Shown: positions 7,606-15,539 of the stretch, piece after piece
How positions within the stretch are numbered: the first letter of the stretch is position 1
Layout: every line of letters starts with the position of its first letter
Origin: Candidatus Gerdarchaeota archaeon
Lineage (GTDB): Archaea > Asgardarchaeota > Heimdallarchaeia > JABLTI01
Assembly: GCA_016840945.1 (NCBI GenBank)
Contig: JAEORJ010000152.1
Location: 1-24,773, forward strand
DNA: 24,773 nucleotides
Reading direction: 5' to 3'
Notes under the pieces: generated by a model
What the model saw: the letters and a program-made list of their open reading frames with translations, nothing else
Told to the model about the DNA's origin: nothing
Database searches by the model: none
Position numbers and translations under genes: made by a program

Positions 7606-7612
7606 TATAAAT
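7606..7612 (+). promoter_or_regulatory. Candidate TATA box of hisS
   Basis: CACTATAAAT matches the element before the first lyase gene. The start point would be near 7635, leaving a leader of about 70 bases. The 290-base gap 7416-7704 otherwise holds the upstream terminator, this box and the leader hairpin. Confidence 0.4.
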
Positions 7613-7627
7613 CCCACTTCTGAAAGA

Positions 7628-7676
7628 GTTCTTTTAAAGGCATTGAAGTCTAATCTATTAGATGTTTTAAAAGAAC
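7628..7676 (+). promoter_or_regulatory. Structured leader of hisS (nested hairpin)
   Basis: GTTCTTTTAAA (7628-7638) pairs perfectly over 11 bases with TTTAAAAGAAC (7666-7676). Inside lies a second hairpin, TCTAA (7649-7653) with TTAGA (7658-7662). It ends 16 bases before the ribosome binding site GAGGT (7693-7697). Its position suits a cis-regulatory leader controlling hisS translation; the function is inferred. Confidence 0.45.
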
Positions 7677-7704
7677 GATTACCAGTAGTTTTGAGGTATG
7701 AAAA

Positions 7705-9195
7705 ATGACTAATGAACAGAATATATCAATAACCAAACCAGCAGGATTTCGAGATTTCTTTCCAGAAGATTTTGCAAAAGTATCCTTTGTATTAAACACC
7801 ATGCGACGTGTCTCACTTGAATTTGGTTATGTGGAGTATGAACCTCCCTCGGCTGAATTGCTAAAATTATATGAATTGAAATCAGGTGCAGGCCTTATTT
7901 CAGAAACTTTCAAAATTACTAGTAGAAGTGGTCAAAAGTTGGTTCTTATACCAGAGTTAACTCCGACATTAACTAGGATGTTAGCTGAAAGGCAGCAATA
8001 TTATACTAAACCTATTAGATGGTTCTCAATTCCTCGATGTTATCGTGATGAAACATTACAGAGAGGACGAGTCAAAGAATTTTGGCAGTATAATGCTGAT
8101 ATTCTTGGAATGGAAGAAATATATGCAGATGCAGAAATTATTACAATCCTAATTGAAGTTATCAGACAATGTGGTTTATCAGAAAAGCATTTTGTAGTTT
8201 ATATTAATGACCGATCATTCATGCAATCATTTATGGAAAGCATTGGTGTCACTGATTTTGTTGATATAATCAGAATTTTTGATCGTAAGGATAAATTGCT
8301 TCAAGAAAAGGTCCAAAAAATGCTGAAAAAATCCTTTAGTGATAATGAAGCTGAAACTATTGCTCTTTCAATAAGACAATCATATACACAAGGCGAAAAA
8401 ATATTCAAAGAAATACCTGATACTAAAGAAACACGAAAGATTATTGAAACATTTGAGGATATCCGTAAAGAAGCATTTATTGAAGCATTGCTAAAATACA
8501 AGATTACTAATGAACAAGCTGAAATTCTCTATAAATTATCAGAAATTAAAGCTCAACCAAAAGAATTCATCAAGAAAGTAACTGAGCTTTACGCTGGTGA
8601 AAATGCTGATGAATTAATTTCAAACCTAAAAGAATTAGCAATATTACTTGAGAGCTTTGGTTTGAATAAATACATACTCTTTGACGGTAGTTTAGCTCGA
8701 GGATTAGATTATTACACTGGAATTATTTTTGAGGCTTGGAGTAGAGAAGGAGTACTTCCAAGAGCGATAGCAGGTGGTGGACGATATGCTGATCTAGTAG
8801 CAACCTTAGGAGGTCAACCATTAACTGGAACTGGTTTCGGTTTTGGTGAAACGGTGTTAATGGAGCTAATGGATGAATTTGGTATCGAGTATCCACAAAC
8901 CACTAACAGCGATGTGTATATTGCCCCAATAAAATTAGATGATTTATCAATAGTAATTGATCTCTCAAATAAGTTAAGAAAGAGGGGCATTAGAGCAGTT
9001 TTGAATGCTTTCGATTGGAGAATAAAACGTCATTTTGAAAATGCTGAAAAACAGAATGTGCAGTGGATGTTAATTGTTGGTCAGAAAGATTTGGAAAATA
9101 ATTCCGTGACCTTACGGGATATTATTTCTGGAGAGCAAGAATTAGTACCAATAAAAGATATCGTTTCTGTTTTATCCAAGAAAATTAAAAAATAG
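7705..9195 (+). CDS. hisS: Histidyl-tRNA synthetase
   Basis: A class II aminoacyl-tRNA synthetase that charges tRNA-His with histidine in the cytoplasm. Seen: the motif 2 region RWFSIPRCYRDE followed by QRGRVKEFWQYNADILG (about residues 110-140), the HisRS-specific GLDYYTG near residue 333 and AGGGRYADLV near 353, and a C-terminal anticodon-binding domain from about 400 (VYIAP... with RAVLN and MLIVGQKD). At 496 residues it is slightly longer than bacterial HisRS because of a helical insertion around residues 200-300, as in archaeal/eukaryotic forms. GAGGT lies 7 bases before the ATG. Its tRNA is encoded at 2700. The terminal GLDYYTG and histidine A motifs argue against the HisZ paralogue, which lacks a complete anticodon domain. 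Confidence 0.95.
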   Translation: MTNEQNISITKPAGFRDFFPEDFAKVSFVLNTMRRVSLEFGYVEYEPPSAELLKLYELKSGAGLISETFKITSRSGQKLVLIPELTPTLTRMLAERQQYYTKPIRWFSIPRCYRDETLQRGRVKEFWQYNADILGMEEIYADAEIITILIEVIRQCGLSEKHFVVYINDRSFMQSFMESIGVTDFVDIIRIFDRKDKLLQEKVQKMLKKSFSDNEAETIALSIRQSYTQGEKIFKEIPDTKETRKIIETFEDIRKEAFIEALLKYKITNEQAEILYKLSEIKAQPKEFIKKVTELYAGENADELISNLKELAILLESFGLNKYILFDGSLARGLDYYTGIIFEAWSREGVLPRAIAGGGRYADLVATLGGQPLTGTGFGFGETVLMELMDEFGIEYPQTTNSDVYIAPIKLDDLSIVIDLSNKLRKRGIRAVLNAFDWRIKRHFENAEKQNVQWMLIVGQKDLENNSVTLRDIISGEQELVPIKDIVSVLSKKIKK

Positions 9196-9204
9196 TAGAA
9201 TAGT

Positions 9205-9232
9205 TAAGGGGACCCCCCCTTACGCTTTATTC
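9205..9232 (+). terminator. GC-rich hairpin terminator after hisS
   Basis: TAAGGGG (9205-9211) pairs with CCCCTTA (9216-9222), loop ACCC, followed by CGCTTTATTCTT. It stands out in AT-rich surroundings. Confidence 0.5.
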
Positions 9233-9315
9233 TTAATAGATACCCTAACATAGTTGAAAATTACTTAGATATTACCAGCAATTATAATTTAGAATTGTAA
9301 TATTATTATGAATTG

Positions 9316-9320
9316 GGTGA
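9316..9320 (+). promoter_or_regulatory. Ribosome binding site that selects ATG 9326
   Basis: GGTGA, 5 bases before the ATG at 9326, overlaps the coding sequence that an ATG at 9308 would require. Confidence 0.55.
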
Positions 9321-9325
9321 ATTGT

Positions 9326-9679
9326 ATGGTCAATCTTAGAACGGAGCAGATTCGTTGTGTGTTATGCAACAAGCAATTAGATATGACTATGCAAAGCAAC
9401 AATGAATTATTTATTTGTGCGAACTGTCAAGCGTATTTCTGTCCTGATTGCTTAGAAGCTATCAAAAATTATCGTTATTGCCCTGCTGCTAGTCTGATGG
9501 GCGTGGATGATCACAAGCCAAAATTTCTAAAAATTTTACCACCAAAACCAGTTATTTCAACAAGTCAACAGGTACCATATAGGGCTGAATCAAAATCCGT
9601 TAAGATAATTTCTGAGAAAAAAGTAAAGATTATTGACCAAAACGAAAAGGATAAAGCTAAATCCAAAAAGAAAAAATGA
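9326..9679 (+). CDS. RING-like zinc-binding protein with motif-rich tail (possible E3)
   Basis: 117 residues from the SD-supported ATG (123 from ATG 9308). Numbered from 9308, the cysteine-rich N-terminus reads C17-x2-C20, C37-x2-C40, C45-x2-C48 and C58-P, with His69 as a possible eighth ligand. This resembles the small RING-finger proteins found with archaeal ubiquitin systems (srfp of Caldiarchaeum), though spacing is not textbook and a general zinc-ribbon pair is possible. The tail (70-123) is basic and disordered with FLKIL (73-77), SVKII (98-102) followed by SE, and KVKII (105-109) followed by D, the same motif as in the E2-like tail at the left of the window. It is followed after 34 bases by the transglutaminase-like gene and is probably co-transcribed. 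An E3 role is inference. Confidence 0.65.
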   Translation: MVNLRTEQIRCVLCNKQLDMTMQSNNELFICANCQAYFCPDCLEAIKNYRYCPAASLMGVDDHKPKFLKILPPKPVISTSQQVPYRAESKSVKIISEKKVKIIDQNEKDKAKSKKKK

Positions 9680-9713
9680 CTTCAAATAACCAAGTGCTGA
9701 TTGAGGATTTAAC

Positions 9714-11429
9714 GTGCTGATAAAACCATTTATAGCTACTGAACAAGGAGAACTTCCCTTAAAAGATAATCGCACTATAAAGAATGGTGAGAAATTACGA
9801 TTAGTTATTGCTTCCTCTTCAACCGATAGTGTTACTAATCCTGCTACTTTAGTTGAGGTATTAAACCCTCTAGAGAGGCAAGTAGTAACTGGTGATTTGC
9901 CCGTTATTGATGAATCAAAATTACTTTTTTTTGATGTTATTATTCCTGAAAATTGGATTGCTGGTAATTATTGCGCAGATATACTTGATAGTAACCAAAA
10001 GATCTTAGATAGGTGTTATTTTGTCATAGCACCATTAACTCCATTACAATCATACTTGACTGAAAGATCCCTACATCCTAAATGGCGTATACATTATCGC
10101 TTAAAAATACGAAATACTACTACTAAACCAATAGGGAATTTTTCTGCTTATGTAGCATTACCAATGAGTATTACCCCTCATCAATTCACTAAGGAATTAA
10201 TGACAACACCAGAACAGCTAACAATTTCAACAGATGTGGAAGGGAATCAATGGACTCATTTTCAAGTAAAATTAATTAATCCAAGGGAATCAATGGAGAT
10301 GGGCTATTCAGGAATAGTTGAATGCAATCCGTTATTATTAAGCCAAAATCTTATAGTTGAATCAAAAGGGAATCCTTACGAATCTGACTTTTTGCGGAAA
10401 TACCTCCAACCTGAACCACATATCGAAAGTGATCATGAAAAAATAGTTGCAATGGCAACAAAAATAACAGATGGCAATCCAATAATATTTGCTAAAAAAG
10501 CAATCAAATTGGTTAACCAGTTAATTACTTACAAAGTTCAACCAAAGGAGTATGGGGCAGCATATGCTGTTGAGAAAAAAGAGGGTGATTGTACAGAATT
10601 TTCAGCGCTATTTGTTGCATTATGTAGAGCTGTGGGAATACCTGCTAGGACTACTGCTGGTTTTGCTTTAGCTCAAAAAAATTGGGAAAGACATGCAGCG
10701 GTAGAATTTATGGTTAGTGGGAGATGGATTCAGGCAGATGTTACAGGCCAAAGAAATAATGATATTTCTTTAGGTTATTTCCCAAATTATATAATGGTTA
10801 CTCGAGGGAATTGGATGGGAGGGACATTAGCTCAAGAAGTATCTTACAAATATCAAATTATGGAACAAAATCAAAAATTAGATGTTGATATTGATTGGAA
10901 GATTATTTTTGATAAGGATAATAAATCAGTAAAAGAGTTATCACCCCCTCCAAGTAAAGTTAAGATTCTTGAACCAACTATACAGGAGAGCTCTAAAGTA
11001 AAAATCTTGGATTTACAAGAAACCCCTCTTAAAATTAATATTAAACAGAAAGAAAAACCAACTAATGAATTAATCACTGTTTACAGTAATAATCTAAGTG
11101 TTGTTGGAATCAATCAAAAAGTTAAATCTGTTGAACTGAAAGTTAAATTACCAGATATAATAAAACATAGCAGTAAACGAAAGCAATTAGTAGAATTATT
11201 AAATAATTCAGAAGATGAACAACGAGGATGTATTGAAGTTCGTCAAATTGATGATGGAATTACCAAATTATTATATCTTAAAGGATTGAAATTACCTTCT
11301 ATCAGCAATCAAAAATTAAAGATTCCTTTTGTTTTAGATAAAATCGGAACTACCAACCTCGAAATCATTTTTACAAATAGAATTGGTCGAACAATTGCTA
11401 AAGAAGATGGGAAATTAAGCGTTTATTAA
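9714..11429 (+). CDS. Transglutaminase-fold cysteine protein with SIM-like motifs
   Basis: 571 residues from a GTG start with GAGGA 6 bases upstream. Residues 1-110 are beta-rich and 120-215 look like an Ig-type domain. A transglutaminase-like (papain-fold) core follows, with a complete triad: Cys293 in EGDCTEFSALFVALCRAVGIPAR, His327 (ERHAAVEF) and Asp342 (WIQADVT). A linker (about 400-450) carries two KVKIL copies (415-419, 428-432), and a beta-rich C-terminal domain follows (450-571). No signal peptide or membrane segment is visible, so it is probably cytosolic. In this superfamily the triad supports protease, peptide-N-glycanase or transglutaminase chemistry; the substrate is unknown. The pairing with a RING-like gene and the shared motifs make an isopeptidase or processing enzyme for a ubiquitin-like protein one hypothesis. 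Confidence 0.78.
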   Translation: MLIKPFIATEQGELPLKDNRTIKNGEKLRLVIASSSTDSVTNPATLVEVLNPLERQVVTGDLPVIDESKLLFFDVIIPENWIAGNYCADILDSNQKILDRCYFVIAPLTPLQSYLTERSLHPKWRIHYRLKIRNTTTKPIGNFSAYVALPMSITPHQFTKELMTTPEQLTISTDVEGNQWTHFQVKLINPRESMEMGYSGIVECNPLLLSQNLIVESKGNPYESDFLRKYLQPEPHIESDHEKIVAMATKITDGNPIIFAKKAIKLVNQLITYKVQPKEYGAAYAVEKKEGDCTEFSALFVALCRAVGIPARTTAGFALAQKNWERHAAVEFMVSGRWIQADVTGQRNNDISLGYFPNYIMVTRGNWMGGTLAQEVSYKYQIMEQNQKLDVDIDWKIIFDKDNKSVKELSPPPSKVKILEPTIQESSKVKILDLQETPLKINIKQKEKPTNELITVYSNNLSVVGINQKVKSVELKVKLPDIIKHSSKRKQLVELLNNSEDEQRGCIEVRQIDDGITKLLYLKGLKLPSISNQKLKIPFVLDKIGTTNLEIIFTNRIGRTIAKEDGKLSVY

Positions 11430-11536
11430 AAAGAATTTGTATTTTCCAATGTTGAAATACAACGATTTTTATTGTGAGAAAGCTATAAGAATCATATTAA
11501 CAAAAACAATATCATTAAAAAATTCACTAAAATCGT

Positions 11537-13417
11537 ATGGATGATAAAACAATGCTTTTTGTGGTCACAGCCCTTATTATTGGGTTAATTTTTGGTGTGA
11601 TAGCTGCAGGAGTAACTTGGGCTATTAAACGGCGACTATCACCTGCGGTTGGTATTATGAGTGGAGCAGCATTCTTGGCAGCTTTTATTATTGCTTCAAT
11701 ACAATTTTGGTTCGCAATGCCAACTTGGGGATCAATTATCCTAGTATCTTTACTAGTAATTGGTATTGGTATAATTGTACTTTTGAGAATAAACTCACGG
11801 AAATTTAAACAAGTTTGGCAAAAACCAGAAAGAATTGTTGTTCTACTAATTGGTGCGCTAATTATTGTTGTTCCTGCTTATTTTGGTGCTAGTAGTGCTA
11901 TTTTCAAGGGATTTGATCAAGCTAAATATTTTGATTCGATAATACAATTTCCAGAGGAAAAGACACCTTTCTCAAGTATAATTCATGGCGACAATTTACG
12001 TGTAGTTGACATGGATTTAGCAATTGAGTTAATCCAAAAGAACAATCCATTTGGTAGTAATTCTATGATTCTTGACATTCATATTGGGAATGTCTATGGA
12101 AAACTCATGTGGATTGGTGCAATAGGCTCAGATGATATTATGATTGGCTCGGATAATCTGGGTCGGAAAAGAAACTCTATTTTTGGTTTTGTAGGTGTTG
12201 ATTTAACAGATCCTTCAGAGGAAGTAGTAAAAATCGAACAAACATTCAGTATTAGCTCATATTTAGTTAGAATGAAGATGCTAGAAAGGATAATTTGGAA
12301 AATAAATCCAAATTACCGTCCTGGTGATAACAGCTACTTCTCAATGAACGAAGATGATGAAATGAGATTACTTGTGCCTTATTCTGTTTCAGAAAGCTGG
12401 CGTATTGAATCTGATCTTGGCCTTGGAATGACCACTTACCTCGAAAAACTAGGTGGTGTTTTGGAGTTCAATAGCGATGGTGAGCTTGTTGAAGATTATA
12501 AAGACTTAAATGATTTACCAGATTATGCTCAAATACAATGTTATCCTGAAAATTGGTTAGAATATAACATAAATAAATGGGGCAGGCATCGAAAAGATAA
12601 CCACGAATTTGCTTATTTCTTCACAACATCAGAACAACTTGGTATATCTTGGTATGATGACATTCGAGTAATTTATGATGCTAATACCGGTGAAACCTCA
12701 CAATATGTAATGCTAACCCAACCTGAATCAGAAAGTCAATTATTACGTGGAGCTATAAAAGCAAATCAAACAGGGATATACTTCTTTGATTGGTCTGATT
12801 TAAACAAAAAACCCATTGATACATATAACGCACTGATACATTGTAATACTAAAGTAGAAGATCATGCATATCTAGAAGGATACGATGCTGATAATTACAT
12901 TCCTATCCTACCACTACTATTTCCAATTAAAAATGAATTCAATAATATAAGTGACTATGCTTACGTTGTACCTATGCAATATAGTAGTATACGTTTTGGT
13001 GGCATTTGTATTACTAATCCTTTTGACACCACTGGTGTTGATACAATAGTGAAGATTGCAGGTACATCAGATAGTGTAGAGGATGTGCTGGATGAAGCAG
13101 TAACTGAATATCTTGAGTTAATTGGTAGTACACAAATAGTAGAAAATGAATACGATGAGAATTTCACAATCTATGATTTGGCTTCCTTTATACAAGATGG
13201 TGATACAATCTATGTTGCTTATGGAAATCTATCCTATATTCCTGAAGGTAACACCACACCTGTAAGTGTAAATACTACCGTTTGGTTTACTCAAGACTAC
13301 CTAAATATCTCTCAATGGCAACTAGTAATTTTCTTAGAAATTGGCGACATATTAGAATTGAATGTTGTTCAAATTAACTCCATCTATTATTGCATAGAAA
13401 TAATTACTATTACATAA
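11537..13417 (+). CDS. Membrane-anchored protein with large extracytoplasmic domain, unknown function
   Basis: 626 residues. Four N-terminal membrane segments (about 6-29, 37-59, 63-83 and 98-116) are followed by about 500 residues without further spans, rich in aromatic and acidic residues and probably outside the cell. The early part of this domain contains NLRVVDMDLAIELI and a beta-rich region through about residue 330 that vaguely recalls large bacterial membrane proteins I cannot name with confidence. I see no catalytic motif. It lies 107 bases downstream of the transglutaminase-like gene and may be transcribed with it or from its own promoter. A bidirectional hairpin follows. Confidence 0.75.
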   Translation: MDDKTMLFVVTALIIGLIFGVIAAGVTWAIKRRLSPAVGIMSGAAFLAAFIIASIQFWFAMPTWGSIILVSLLVIGIGIIVLLRINSRKFKQVWQKPERIVVLLIGALIIVVPAYFGASSAIFKGFDQAKYFDSIIQFPEEKTPFSSIIHGDNLRVVDMDLAIELIQKNNPFGSNSMILDIHIGNVYGKLMWIGAIGSDDIMIGSDNLGRKRNSIFGFVGVDLTDPSEEVVKIEQTFSISSYLVRMKMLERIIWKINPNYRPGDNSYFSMNEDDEMRLLVPYSVSESWRIESDLGLGMTTYLEKLGGVLEFNSDGELVEDYKDLNDLPDYAQIQCYPENWLEYNINKWGRHRKDNHEFAYFFTTSEQLGISWYDDIRVIYDANTGETSQYVMLTQPESESQLLRGAIKANQTGIYFFDWSDLNKKPIDTYNALIHCNTKVEDHAYLEGYDADNYIPILPLLFPIKNEFNNISDYAYVVPMQYSSIRFGGICITNPFDTTGVDTIVKIAGTSDSVEDVLDEAVTEYLELIGSTQIVENEYDENFTIYDLASFIQDGDTIYVAYGNLSYIPEGNTTPVSVNTTVWFTQDYLNISQWQLVIFLEIGDILELNVVQINSIYYCIEIITIT

Positions 13418-13429
13418 AAAATGAGCTGA

Positions 13430-13470
13430 AGCTTTCCTTTTAGGAAAGCTCAATTTTTTTCTTTTTATTT
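13430..13470. terminator. Bidirectional terminator between convergent genes
   Basis: AGCTTTCC (13430-13437) pairs perfectly with GGAAAGCT (13443-13450) around TTTTA. T-tracts follow on the plus strand (13453-13470), and an A-tract at 13416-13421 gives a T-tract on the minus strand. Confidence 0.65.
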
Positions 13471-14838
13471 AGCTTTTTTACGTTCTATACGACGTATTAG
13501 TGCATCTGCTACTTTTACTATAGGATAAATGGTTTCAGAAACTGCTGGAGCATAACAAAAATCAATATCCATTAAATCATAAACTGTTAAGCCAGTTTGT
13601 AAAGCTAATACAACATAATTTACATTGACTTCAACTTGTTCCTCACCAATAACCTCAGCACCTAATATTTTACCATCTTCACTATTTGCTATAAGTTTGA
13701 TAGTTACTTCTTTTGAATCTGGCATATAGTGAGGTTTTATAGGAGCGGTCAATTTTACATGTATTGCATCGATACCCAAATCTTTAGCTTGTTCCTCATT
13801 AATTCCTGCAACACCAATGAAAAAGCTACGCGTGGAAACAAGAAATGAATTTACATTACCAGGATATCTAAGATTTCCTCCTGCGGCATTAACACCTGCA
13901 ACACGTCCTTCTCTTACTGCTGGTCCCGCTAATTGAGCTAAGTTTGCTTTTTTAGTAATTAAATTATTAACGGAAACACAATCACCAGCAGCAAATATAT
14001 CTTGAGCGCTCGTTTCCATCTTGTCATTAACAATAATGGCTCTTGTTTCTTCAGAGATTTTTAATCCCATTTGTTTAGCTAATTCAACATTAGCTCTAAC
14101 GCCAGTAGCTAGAACGACTACATCAGCATCACTGGTTTCGTCAAAATTATCCTTACCATATTTTACCTGCTGAACATGGTCTTTTCCAATTATCTCTTTT
14201 ACAAGCATGTCAGTTTTAATTATAATGCCATCTTCTTCTAATTTTTCTTGAGCCAATTTGGCAAAAGCTTTAGACATTTTAAAGGGCATAAGTTGAGGTT
14301 GTAATTCTATAAGGGTAACAGAAATCCCTAGATGATTCAACTCAGTTGCTGTCTCAATTCCTATTGCACTACCGCCTACTACGATGGCCTTTTTAACACC
14401 TTTAGCATTGGCTGCTTGTTTAATCGCTTCTGCATCTTCAGCAAATTTTAGGCTAAAGACATTTTTTAAATCACGACCAGGTATAGGAGGAATAAACACA
14501 CTAGATCCAGTGCAAAGAATTAACTTATCATAAGGTAGAGATATTTTGTTATCTCCTTTCTTGACTAAAACTTCCTTTTTCTCAAGATCAACTTTTTCTG
14601 CAAATGAGCTTTTATGAAGATCAATTTTAGAGCTGGAATAATAATCTAAGGATTCAATAATAGAATCAATAGAGGGGAGATACCCACCAATTACAAATGG
14701 CATGGCACAAGGATGATATGTATCATAGTCTTTGGTATCTATTACAGTAATTTCAGCTGACCTATCAGTTAAACGAGCTGCTCCTGCAGCACTCATGCCA
14801 GCAGGGCCATTACCTATAATAACAATTTTTTGAGTCAT
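13465..14838 (-). CDS. FAD-dependent pyridine nucleotide-disulfide oxidoreductase (CoA-disulfide reductase/NADH oxidase type)
   Basis: About 457 residues. N-terminal FAD-binding GNGPAGMSAA; a single redox-active Cys in HPCAMPFVIGG (residue 44), the position of the catalytic Cys in CoA-disulfide reductases and Nox-type oxidases; LCTGSS; a second Rossmann motif VVGGSAIGIE for NAD(P)H; ATGVRANVELA; FAAGDC for the FAD ribityl chain; and a C-terminal dimerisation domain. It may reduce CoA disulfide, polysulfide or oxygen; motifs do not separate these. The start is placed at ATG 14838 with GTGA 6 bases upstream; ATG 14844 is the alternative. It follows the NYN gene by 10-16 bases, so the two are an operon. 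A bidirectional terminator lies at its 3' end. Confidence 0.88.
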   Translation of the reverse strand: MTQKIVIIGNGPAGMSAAGAARLTDRSAEITVIDTKDYDTYHPCAMPFVIGGYLPSIDSIIESLDYYSSSKIDLHKSSFAEKVDLEKKEVLVKKGDNKISLPYDKLILCTGSSVFIPPIPGRDLKNVFSLKFAEDAEAIKQAANAKGVKKAIVVGGSAIGIETATELNHLGISVTLIELQPQLMPFKMSKAFAKLAQEKLEEDGIIIKTDMLVKEIIGKDHVQQVKYGKDNFDETSDADVVVLATGVRANVELAKQMGLKISEETRAIIVNDKMETSAQDIFAAGDCVSVNNLITKKANLAQLAGPAVREGRVAGVNAAGGNLRYPGNVNSFLVSTRSFFIGVAGINEEQAKDLGIDAIHVKLTAPIKPHYMPDSKEVTIKLIANSEDGKILGAEVIGEEQVEVNVNYVVLALQTGLTVYDLMDIDFCYAPAVSETIYPIVKVADALIRRIERKKAK

Positions 14839-14853
14839 TAACATTCACTATTC

Positions 14854-15408
14854 TTATAATTCTAATTGAAAAGCCATGTCAGCAGCATTCTTCACCGCAA
14901 CACTAAAACCAGGTTGAAAACCGACAATAGCAGTATCCATACCATTCGCTTTTGCAGCGCGTAAAATTGGTGCACAACGAGCATGTCTACTAGCAACAAT
15001 AATCATACTGACATTTTTTTGAAAAACGCTATCCATAACTTCAATAGCCATACGAATATAGATATCATTCGATGCTACTATTGGTTCATAACCTGAATTT
15101 TCAATTGCCTTAAGCAAATTCCGTGGTGCATGGCGATTTAAAATAACCTTAGCAATTTTAATTTGCCCAAGCTTATTAGCAATAGCCTCTATATCCTCAA
15201 GGCGAATTTGTCTATTGTTAATTCTTCTAAGGATGTTTGGTGCATCAATTATTAATGCTACCTTCTTTTGTTTGGTGAAAATATTTTTCACAGTTTTAAA
15301 ACTAATATTTTTCTGTTCACTGATTTTGCCATCACGTAAAGCTGCTTGAGCTATAGAATCTTCAATTTCTTCATCGCTGTCAAAGTACTCTTCATTCTTG
15401 TCAGTCAA
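14854..15408 (-). CDS. NYN/PIN-like domain protein with degenerate active site
   Basis: 184 residues from a TTG start; no in-frame ATG exists near the N-terminus. Residues 1-45 are an acidic, flexible leader. From about 48 the sequence follows the archaeal NYN-domain family (LabA/PIN-like RNase fold): ALIIDAPNIL with Asp55 and Asn58, KVILNRHAP, EPIVASNDIYIRMAIEVM, then VASRHARCAPIL and VGFQPGFSVAVKNAAD. Active members usually have an acidic pair, TRDADF-like, where this protein has SRHAR, so two metal-binding acids are lost. It may bind RNA or a partner without cutting. It is the first gene of a pair with the flavoprotein at 13465-14838. Confidence 0.75.
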   Translation of the reverse strand: MTDKNEEYFDSDEEIEDSIAQAALRDGKISEQKNISFKTVKNIFTKQKKVALIIDAPNILRRINNRQIRLEDIEAIANKLGQIKIAKVILNRHAPRNLLKAIENSGYEPIVASNDIYIRMAIEVMDSVFQKNVSMIIVASRHARCAPILRAAKANGMDTAIVGFQPGFSVAVKNAADMAFQLEL

Positions 15409-15527
15409 TAATGGTTCAACCCCAACGGTTAGATAGTTAAACTTTTTTTAATCTATGTGTTAATTTAACAATCCAAAATAAAGAATTTATCGTTGATATA
15501 AAAGTGAATGTATCTTTCTAAAATAAG

Positions 15528-15536
15528 AAAAAAAAA
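15528..15536 (-). terminator. T-run terminator of the coiled-coil gene
   Basis: Nine A on the plus strand, i.e. T9 on the transcript, just after the stop codon of the gene at 15540-17171. Confidence 0.5.
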
Positions 15537-15539
15537 GAA

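Noticed and set aside
9676..9720. A 14-codon ORF overlapping the stop of the RING-like gene by ATGA
   Set aside because: Very short, no conserved content, and it overlaps the SD and GTG start of the transglutaminase-like gene in another frame; coincidental.
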